Assembly: GCA_964413525.1 (NCBI GenBank)
Contig: CAYPTI010000002.1
Span: forward strand, 12,640-49,688
Length of the DNA stretch: 37,049 nt
Reading direction: 5' to 3'
From: CAYPTI01 sp964413525 [NCBI: uncultured bacterium]
GTDB taxonomy: Bacteria; T1Sed10-126
Part shown: piece by piece, positions 31,275-37,049 of the stretch
Layout of the letters: each line of letters begins with the position of its first letter
How positions within the stretch are numbered: position 1 is the first letter of the stretch
The notes under the pieces: generated by a model
Told to the model about the DNA's origin: nothing
The model's database searches: none
The model's input: the letters and a program-made list of their open reading frames with translations, nothing else
Program-made: the position numbers and the translations under genes

Positions 31275-31902
31275 ACAATTCCTCGGTCCGGTCGAGAACT
31301 GTGCCGGGACGATCGATACCCGTCCCCGCGATCGTCCGGTGAGCGGTCGATTCGTCCATCAGGTCCCCCGGGGCGTGAGCATCAGTGCTGAACACCAGCT
31401 CGGCACCGACCTCCCGGGCTACCTGAGCGACGTGACCGTTGGTGAAGGAATGACCGTCCCGACCCGACAACTCCAGAACAACGTCGTTGTCGACCGCCCG
31501 TTCCGCTACCTCCGGGTCGATGGTTCCCGGGTGAGCAAGAATGTCCACGAACTCACAGCCCGCGGCCGCCCGGTTGGTTCCCTCCCGGACCGGTTCGACG
31601 GGGCTTTCCCCGTGAACCACCACAAGCTGGGCCCCCTCCTCCCTGGCCTGCCGGGCCAGGGCCGGAATGGAATCCGGCGTCACGTGAGTCAGTTCGCACC
31701 CGAGCACCACCGGGATTGGCGAACCCTCAAGAAGGTGGTCCCATTGTCGGGTGTACGTCCGGAGGGTCCGGGACAGGGTAATCGTATCCACGTGATCGGT
31801 GATCGCCAGGCCCCGGACTCCACGGGTTTCCGCCCGGCGGAGGAGTTCCTCCGGGCCCAGTTCGCCGTCGGAGAGAAAAGTATGGGTGTGAAGATCGTAC
31901 AT
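31243..31902 (-). CDS. PHP-domain phosphoesterase, histidinol-phosphatase-like
   Basis: The product is 219 residues. The PHP metal motifs DLHTHTFLSDGEL at the start, AITDHVDT, GCELTHV, ILAHPG and STDAHAPG are all visible. The family includes histidinol phosphatase, nucleoside 3'-phosphate phosphatases and polymerase-associated PHP domains, so the substrate is undecided. ATG at 31902 is preferred because GGAAGGA lies 8 bases upstream; an ATG two codons earlier is too close. It overlaps the barrel-protein gene downstream. Confidence 0.88.
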   Translation of the reverse strand: MYDLHTHTFLSDGELGPEELLRRAETRGVRGLAITDHVDTITLSRTLRTYTRQWDHLLEGSPIPVVLGCELTHVTPDSIPALARQAREEGAQLVVVHGESPVEPVREGTNRAAAGCEFVDILAHPGTIDPEVAERAVDNDVVLELSGRDGHSFTNGHVAQVAREVGAELVFSTDAHAPGDLMDESTAHRTIAGTGIDRPGTVLDRTEELFDEAFARDVL

Positions 31903-32144
31903 CGGCATGATCCTTCCTTCGCTTGTGTCCGGTTCGGGGGTAGAACCGATCCGTGATCTCATTCCCTCGAGCCCGTTTCGGTAACGGGACCGATCGGGGT
32001 GCGGGAGTCTCTCTCAATCGGCCGGCTCAAACCCCGTACGGGAACCCCGGTCACATGGTGAATTCCACACGCGATTTCTTTCCGGACCGAGGCGGATCGA
32101 ACCCATTCGAGCCAGGCCCTTGAAAGGAGTTTACGGGCGGAACA

Positions 32145-32222
32145 TGGTGCGCCCGGGAGGATTTGAACCTCCGACCTGCAGCTTAGGAGGCCGCTGCTCT
32201 GTCCGGACTGAGCTACGGGCGC
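32145..32222 (-). tRNA. tRNA-Arg, anticodon CCT
   Basis: On the minus strand, all four arms fold. The acceptor stem is GCGCCCG/CGGGCGC. The D-arm is GCTC/GAGC with GG in its loop. The anticodon stem is GCGGC/GCTGC around CTCCTAA, so the anticodon is CCT, reading AGG. The T-arm is GGAGG-TTCAAAT-CCTCC. The 3' CCA is encoded at 32145-32147. Total length is 78 bases with no intron. Confidence 0.95.
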
Positions 32223-32276
32223 CGGCTAAAAACCATCAGAATACAGGTTCAGGGAGCGTTCGGGAAGCCCGTCGTA

Positions 32277-32669
32277 TCAGGTTTGGACCTCCGGTGAGCC
32301 GGCCGGGTCGGGTTCATCGGATTGGATGTCGGCCCCTTCCGGATGGCACATCGTGGGGTTGTCCCCCAGCTCGTCGACCCCCGTCCCTTCCCAGGAATCC
32401 GGGTGTTTCACCCGGGCGATCATGTGACCCGACACCGGAGCGGTCATGAAGTGAAACACCAGGACCAGCAGGGAGTGCAGAAGCACGCTGACGCTCCCCA
32501 GGTAGAGAACCGCGGCCAGCAGGAGATTCACCAGGCCAATGGTGGCCGCCAGGGTTATGCAGTGAAGCTGGTTGTAGGCATCGGGCATCCTGTAGGCACC
32601 CACCGCGGCGGCGAACAGGAAGAAGGTACCGATCGCCAGGAACAGACCGGTCGCCAGGATCAACATCAT
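32277..32669 (-). CDS. mrpG: Mrp Na+/H+ antiporter subunit G
   Basis: MrpG is a small membrane subunit of the multi-subunit cation/proton antiporter. The 130-residue product has three hydrophobic segments in its first 90 residues and the GAYRMPDAYNQLHCITLAAT block typical of the MnhG/PhaG family. A hydrophilic acidic tail of about 40 residues follows. The ATGATG start overlaps the mrpF stop. It is the last gene of the operon; no clear terminator follows before the tRNA gene. Confidence 0.92.
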   Translation of the reverse strand: MMLILATGLFLAIGTFFLFAAAVGAYRMPDAYNQLHCITLAATIGLVNLLLAAVLYLGSVSVLLHSLLVLVFHFMTAPVSGHMIARVKHPDSWEGTGVDELGDNPTMCHPEGADIQSDEPDPAGSPEVQT

Positions 32670-32929
32670 CGTTCCCCCGTCAGCTCCATGTAACGGGCGA
32701 CCATCACCGTGCTCAGGTAGATCAGCATCGCCAGGACCAGGACGGCGGTGAAGAACAATTCGCTCCGGTAGGCGACGGAAAACAGAATCAGAAACCCGAT
32801 CACCTGATAGATAAGGACGTCGGCCGCCAGGGTCCGTTCGGGCAGGGTGGGACCGGAGAGAATTCGGTAGATGGAAAGCACGATCCCCACGGACAGAAAA
32901 ACGGTCAGAACCGTTATGAACGTAATCAT
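32666..32929 (-). CDS. mrpF: Mrp Na+/H+ antiporter subunit F
   Basis: The 87-residue product has three membrane helices. It contains the YRILSGPTLPERTLAADVL segment, which carries the conserved Asp and Pro residues of the MnhF/PhaF family. It overlaps mrpE upstream and mrpG downstream by four bases each, so translation is coupled. Confidence 0.92.
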   Translation of the reverse strand: MITFITVLTVFLSVGIVLSIYRILSGPTLPERTLAADVLIYQVIGFLILFSVAYRSELFFTAVLVLAMLIYLSTVMVARYMELTGER

Positions 32930-33399
32930 CGTAAGAACCCCAGGATCATCGGTTCGAGTTCGTCCTCAAGTTCCCGCCGGGTCTCCTCCACATCGTCCAG
33001 GAACATCGCGTGAACGTAGAGATATTGGGCATCGGGTGACGTGTCCACCGACAGGGTGCCCGGGATCAGGGAAATGGTGTTGGCGAACCAGGTTATCTCG
33101 AGGTTGGAATCGCCGTCGAGTTCCAGCCGGAGAAACCCCGGGTTGATGGCGGGGTCGGCACGGAGGGACGCCCGGGCCACCCGGACGGAATTCACGATGT
33201 TCTGGCGGAGAAAATACAGCAGGTAGCGAAGAAACGCATACGTCCGGCGGAAGTAACCCGAGTCCGGAAGGAACCCCCGGAACAGGTAGAGCACCAGGTA
33301 CCCCAGGGCGAACCCCTGAAGAAAATGGAACATGTCCACCTGCTCCCAGAGGAAAATCCAGACCAGGGCCAGGAGAATGTTGCTGAGAAGAATGCTCAT
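32926..33399 (-). CDS. mrpE: Mrp Na+/H+ antiporter subunit E
   Basis: The product is 157 residues. Two N-terminal hydrophobic segments precede the soluble MnhE domain, with ITWFANTISLIPGTLSVD, the conserved core of the family, and YVHAMFLDD. ATG at 33399 is chosen over GTG 33408 because GAGGTGG then lies 5 bases upstream. It is 22 bases downstream of mrpD. Confidence 0.92.
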   Translation of the reverse strand: MSILLSNILLALVWIFLWEQVDMFHFLQGFALGYLVLYLFRGFLPDSGYFRRTYAFLRYLLYFLRQNIVNSVRVARASLRADPAINPGFLRLELDGDSNLEITWFANTISLIPGTLSVDTSPDAQYLYVHAMFLDDVEETRRELEDELEPMILGFLR

Positions 33400-33421
33400 T
33401 CGAACCACCTCGAGAGGTCAT

Positions 33422-35020
33422 TCATGGAACGATCACCGGTTCGTACGAATCCACGTGTTCGTCGACTTGAACTTCGCCCGGTTCGGCCCGATGAACCGGC
33501 GATTCCTCCAGTACGGCGTCCACGTAGGGTCGGGGTTCGATCAATTGTTCGCCGGCTTCCGCCGTCAGTTCAAACAGCGGTCCGGCCCAGAGACCGACGA
33601 TGACGGCTCCGGCCACGAGGATCCCGGGACCGACGTACAGCCCGGGACTGATTGGCCCCTCGGAACGACGGAGCCGGTCGGCTTCCTCCTCGTAGGATCC
33701 CATGAACCCGTAGCGCCATATTTTGACCATGGAATAGAGGGTAAAAAACCCTCCGATCACCCCGGCGATCAGCGCCAGGTACGGCCACAGCGTGCCCACC
33801 TGAACCATGGACGAAAACAGGGTCAGTTTGGCGAAAAACCCCGAAAACGGCGGCAGGCCGGAGAGTGCGAAGGCCGCGGTCAGAAACAAAAACGCGACCC
33901 CGGGAAGGCCGAACAGCAGACCCGATTGCCGGTCGAGTTTCGTCGAACCCACGTGGTCCTCGGTCATTCCCCCGATGAGGAACAAACTGCTCTTCACGAT
34001 GGTGTTTTGAAGCACGTAAAAGATCGTCGCCGCCATCGCCATGGGCGTCCAGATCGCAATGCCCACGATCATGTACCCGATCTGGGAGGTGATGTGGTGG
34101 GAGAGAATGTCCTTCCATTCGCTGCGGGAGACCGCCCCCACTCCCCCGATGACGATGGACAACCCACCGACGACGTAAAACAGCAACCGGATGAGGGACA
34201 GTTCCCCTTCGATGAATTCTCCGGGAAACAACAGCGGGTAAACCCGAAGCATGCTGAATACACCCACCTTGGTCAGCAGGCCCCCGAGCAATCCGGCAAC
34301 GGTGGCCGAGGCCAGCGGATAACTCCGAAAGATCCAGAAATACAACGGAAACAGGGCCGACTTGGTGCCGAACACCACGAAGAACAGAAAGGCCAGCAGG
34401 CTGTTCCAGGGGGGGGCGTGTCCCTGTTCGACGAGCTGGGCAATGTGGGCCATGTTCAGGGTCCCGTACGTGGCGTACAGCAGACCGATCGAAATGACGA
34501 ACAGGGCCGAACTGATCATGTTGATGACCACGTAGTCCGGGATGCCCTTGATTCGTTCCCGGTCGGCCGCCTGGGCCAGGAGCGAAAAGGACGCGATCAG
34601 CATCACTTCGTACCAGACGAACAGGTTGAACATGTCACCGGTCAGAAGCACTCCGTTGACGCCCGCGAGCTGGAACAGGACCAGGGAATCGAAGTAGGGG
34701 GTCTCCTGTCGTCCCCCGATCCGTTTGAAGAAGGAGTACACAATGCAGGAAAACCCGATGATGTTTAAAAAGATGAGCATCAGGATGCTGAGCCAGTCGA
34801 TCACGAACACGATGCCAAACGGAGGCACCCAGCCGCCCAGTTCCAGAACCTGAACCCCGTCCCGGGCGACCCACTCCGTCATGACGGCCACGGACACCAG
34901 GATGAGTCCCGACGTTAATCCTGTAACCCATCGTTTGTAGACGTCCTTCAGGGGAAGTACGATCAGCACGGCTCCCGCGATCAAGGGCAGGACGACCGGA
35001 AGCACCAGTAAATTACTCAT
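33422..35020 (-). CDS. mrpD: Mrp Na+/H+ antiporter subunit D
   Basis: This large proton-translocating subunit is related to NuoN/NuoM of respiratory complex I. The 532-residue product has about 14 hydrophobic segments. It shows conserved charged residues within helices, such as WYEVMLIASF near residue 125 and FGTKSALFPLYFW. The ATG at 35018-35020 has GAGGAGG at 6-base spacing and overlaps mrpC by eight bases. The C-terminal 70 residues are hydrophilic and acidic. Confidence 0.94.
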   Translation of the reverse strand: MSNLLVLPVVLPLIAGAVLIVLPLKDVYKRWVTGLTSGLILVSVAVMTEWVARDGVQVLELGGWVPPFGIVFVIDWLSILMLIFLNIIGFSCIVYSFFKRIGGRQETPYFDSLVLFQLAGVNGVLLTGDMFNLFVWYEVMLIASFSLLAQAADRERIKGIPDYVVINMISSALFVISIGLLYATYGTLNMAHIAQLVEQGHAPPWNSLLAFLFFVVFGTKSALFPLYFWIFRSYPLASATVAGLLGGLLTKVGVFSMLRVYPLLFPGEFIEGELSLIRLLFYVVGGLSIVIGGVGAVSRSEWKDILSHHITSQIGYMIVGIAIWTPMAMAATIFYVLQNTIVKSSLFLIGGMTEDHVGSTKLDRQSGLLFGLPGVAFLFLTAAFALSGLPPFSGFFAKLTLFSSMVQVGTLWPYLALIAGVIGGFFTLYSMVKIWRYGFMGSYEEEADRLRRSEGPISPGLYVGPGILVAGAVIVGLWAGPLFELTAEAGEQLIEPRPYVDAVLEESPVHRAEPGEVQVDEHVDSYEPVIVP

Positions 35021-35375
35021 GGTGGTCCTCCTCTGCTCGCCATCCGTCCCGCTCGATCTCATCGAGGTCCGTGGTGCCGGTCTTGAGGAACGTCTGCCGG
35101 AGCACCATCATCACGAACACCGTCATGCCGAACCCGATCACGATGGCCGTCAGGATCAGGGCCTGAGGAAGCGGATCCATGTAGAATTCCACACCGTCCA
35201 TCACGATCGGTGGGTTGACCTCGTCAAAGAAGCCCCCCGATGCGAGGAGAACCAGGTTGGCGGAGTGACTCAAAAACAGCAGGCCCACGATAACCTTCCA
35301 GAACCGGAAGGAGAGGACCAGGTACAGCCCCGACAGCAGCATCGCCATGGTGGCGTACACGATCAGGGTGTTCAC
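35013..35375 (-). CDS. mrpC: Mrp Na+/H+ antiporter subunit C
   Basis: This is a NuoK-like membrane subunit. The 120-residue product has three helices, including VGLLFLSHSANLVLLASGG and DPLPQALILTAIVIGFGMT, both typical of MnhC. The tail after about residue 100 is hydrophilic. The start is GTG at 35375 and overlaps the mrpB stop (GTGA). Confidence 0.94.
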   Translation of the reverse strand: MNTLIVYATMAMLLSGLYLVLSFRFWKVIVGLLFLSHSANLVLLASGGFFDEVNPPIVMDGVEFYMDPLPQALILTAIVIGFGMTVFVMMVLRQTFLKTGTTDLDEIERDGWRAEEDHHE

Positions 35376-35821
35376 CGGGGATCCCCCTCCCGAACGGAAT
35401 TCGGATCGTCGCGGTCCAAGGCGAGAAAGACCGAAATGATAAGTCCGATGACCACGAAGTACACGCCGAGATCAAACAGCAGCACGCTGGGGACTTCCAG
35501 TTCGACGAACCCCGGAAGTTCCAGGATCCATTTGTAGGAAGCGAAGTATCCGTCCCGCCCGACGACCCCGAAGAGGCCCGAGAGCCCCGCCAGGATGAGG
35601 CCCAGGGCCATGAGCCGGTGAAACACGGGTTTGAACACCGAATCCACCGTGAACCGGTCGGTGCTGATGTAGGCAAGCAAAATCATCACTCCGGCGATTA
35701 ACCCGGCGATGAAGCCCCCGCCGGGATGGTTGTGACCCCGGAAGAACATAAACAGGGAAAAGATCAGAATCACGTACAACAGGCCCACCGAAACGGTCTT
35801 CAGGATCAGGGAGGGTTTCAT
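35372..35821 (-). CDS. mrpB: Mrp Na+/H+ antiporter subunit B
   Basis: The 149-residue membrane protein contains FRGHNHPGGGFIAGL, the conserved GHN-PGGGF block of the MnhB domain. It has four hydrophobic segments. The ATG overlaps the mrpA stop (ATGA). Being a separate gene, it shows that mrpA here is not the fused MrpA-MrpB form seen in some bacteria. Confidence 0.94.
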   Translation of the reverse strand: MKPSLILKTVSVGLLYVILIFSLFMFFRGHNHPGGGFIAGLIAGVMILLAYISTDRFTVDSVFKPVFHRLMALGLILAGLSGLFGVVGRDGYFASYKWILELPGFVELEVPSVLLFDLGVYFVVIGLIISVFLALDRDDPNSVREGDPR

Positions 35822-37049
35822 GACCCGGCCTCCGGAAGATCCGAATTCGTGGTGTCCTCCCCCGAGAAGGTGACTTTCATCAGGGCCAGGACCCCGATCA
35901 TCGCGATGCCCAGCACGGTAATTTCCCCGAACGTATCAAGGGCCCGGAAGTCGACCAGAATGACGTTGACCATGTTGTATCCGAAGGCCTCCGGAACGCT
36001 GGCGGCGACGAAGTACTCGGCCAGCAAACTCGGGGATTCCCTGACGGGCAGGACCGTCATCAACACCAGCCCCAACCAGCCGGAAACCGCCGCGGCCAGC
36101 CCGAAGTCGAGGGGTCGAAATCGCTCGGTTTTTTCCCGCCGGAAGTCGATGTCCTTGAAGATCCAGAGCAGGATCACAATGGAAACGATTTCCACCAGAG
36201 TCTGGGTGAGCACGAGGTCGGGAGCTCGATAGACCAGGAATATCGAGGCCATCAGGAAACCGGCGCTCCCCACCGCGAGCAGGGCCGTGACCGGGCGCTG
36301 AATTAACAACATGGCCAGCGCGATGAACACGACGAGAACAAACGGGAACCATTCGTAGCTGAACGCGCCCGCGGGAACCAGCGGCAGGGTCTCCACCCCG
36401 GATGGAAACCGGGAGGTCACCAGGAATCCAATCCCGACGACAAACAGGAGAATCCAGCGGATGTAGCGGGAGAGCGGTCCCCTGACGATCGGTTTCATCC
36501 CGGCGTAGCAGACGCCGATCAGGTTGTCCTGAATCACCCGGTTGAACGCCTCGGGTCCCGGGATCCGGGCGAGCCGTTGCCACGCCGTGCGGGTCGACGG
36601 GAGGATCGCGAACAGAACCAACCCCGCCAGGACGACCAACGCCGTGAGTAGAAAGGCCGGATCCAGAAACCCGTGCCAGAGTGAGATCGAATAGGACAAC
36701 CCTTCCACCATGCTGCCGGTGACTCCGGCCACCATCTCCCGAATCCAGTCCCGTAGCGGGGCGGTGAACCGGCTCAGTCCCGCCCCGAGCACCACGGTTC
36801 CTCCCACCAGCACCAAGGGGGGGACCGCCAGACAGAACGAGTCCAGCCGGCTGATTTCATGAGGATGAGCGTCGGTCTCGGAACGTCGGTCGCCAAACGG
36901 CAATTCGATGGCAAGGCGCATGGAGTACAGGAAGGTCAATATGCTCGCCACGACGCTCCCCGCCAGCAGCCAGAAGCCCCAGGTGGCCTCCACCGCCATG
37001 ACCCCGTTGAACATCAGCTCCTTGGACACGAAACCCGAAAAGGGAACGA
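35818..37049 (-). CDS. mrpA: Mrp Na+/H+ antiporter subunit A (partial, 5' end beyond window)
   Basis: Only the C-terminal part, about 410 residues, is inside the window. The frame continues to the window edge through PFSGFVSKELMFNG, a conserved inner segment of the NuoL-like MrpA domain, so GTG 37029 is not the true start. The later region holds about eight helices. It includes LVYRAPDLVLTQTLVEIVSI and DFRALDTFGEITVLGIAMIG, the MbhD/MbhE-like parts of MrpA. MrpA is the main ion-moving subunit and is needed for Na+ tolerance and pH control in alkaline or saline settings (family knowledge). Confidence 0.95.
   Translation of the reverse strand, partial: VPFSGFVSKELMFNGVMAVEATWGFWLLAGSVVASILTFLYSMRLAIELPFGDRRSETDAHPHEISRLDSFCLAVPPLVLVGGTVVLGAGLSRFTAPLRDWIREMVAGVTGSMVEGLSYSISLWHGFLDPAFLLTALVVLAGLVLFAILPSTRTAWQRLARIPGPEAFNRVIQDNLIGVCYAGMKPIVRGPLSRYIRWILLFVVGIGFLVTSRFPSGVETLPLVPAGAFSYEWFPFVLVVFIALAMLLIQRPVTALLAVGSAGFLMASIFLVYRAPDLVLTQTLVEIVSIVILLWIFKDIDFRREKTERFRPLDFGLAAAVSGWLGLVLMTVLPVRESPSLLAEYFVAASVPEAFGYNMVNVILVDFRALDTFGEITVLGIAMIGVLALMKVTFSGEDTTNSDLPEAGS

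Noticed and set aside
33332-34768. A 478-codon + strand frame rich in Gln, His and Asp
   Set aside because: It is antisense to mrpD and mrpE. The composition is what complementing membrane-protein codons would give.

Overview
The window reads as one contiguous piece of a bacterial chromosome with fairly high GC. It is packed with genes, and many neighbours overlap by 1-4 bases (ATGA, GTGA or TTGA junctions). GTG and TTG starts are common and usually sit behind GGAGG-like ribosome binding sites. The proteins look acidic by eye (many D/E, few K), and the right end carries a seven-subunit Mrp-type Na+/H+ antiporter operon; together these suggest a salt-adapted organism (inference). The order ffh-rpsP-rimM-trmD-rplS-yraN-comM resembles Firmicutes and other deep-branching bacteria. 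However, one exported protein (30489-31274) ends in phenylalanine like an outer-membrane beta-barrel, so the cell probably has two membranes. I cannot name a phylum from sequence alone.

Left part (1-8506, mostly + strand): the tail of an unknown gene, NAD kinase, an Mrp/ApbC iron-sulfur carrier ATPase, a four-helix membrane protein, a small unknown protein and a Minf_1886-type protein. A helix-hairpin-helix protein on the minus strand then faces a + strand pair. That pair is a ParB-like DNA-binding protein and a spore-photoproduct-lyase-family radical SAM enzyme, whose genes overlap. After it come a UPF0173 metallo-hydrolase, a nitrilase-family amidase and a small acidic protein. Positions 8507-9244 are a gene-free, AT-richer island with an 18-bp perfect palindrome.

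Middle (9245-23283, all minus strand): an amidohydrolase, a LysM/M23 envelope protein with one altered active-site residue, and rho preceded by two tandem genes that look like degenerate GGDEF domains. Next come argS, two of the three subunits of a xanthine-dehydrogenase-type enzyme, ruvC, yebC, an ElbB-like DJ-1 family protein coupled to acylphosphatase, a stand-alone SLOG protein, comM and yraN.

Right part (23452-37049): the ribosome/SRP cluster rplS-trmD-rimM-rpsP-ffh (minus), with an L19 that carries a long acidic tail. A divergent RNase Z-like metallo-hydrolase follows. Then come rpe with a kinase-less PASTA protein, a membrane-anchored TPR protein, a putative outer-membrane barrel, a PHP phosphoesterase, tRNA-Arg(CCT), and the Mrp operon (mrpG to mrpA in + strand order). 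mrpA runs off the window end.

The least explained parts are the ParB-like/radical-SAM/HhH locus with its GATCATG motifs, the paired GGDEF relics in front of rho together with their possible CTG/ATT start and leader hairpin, and the AT-rich island.
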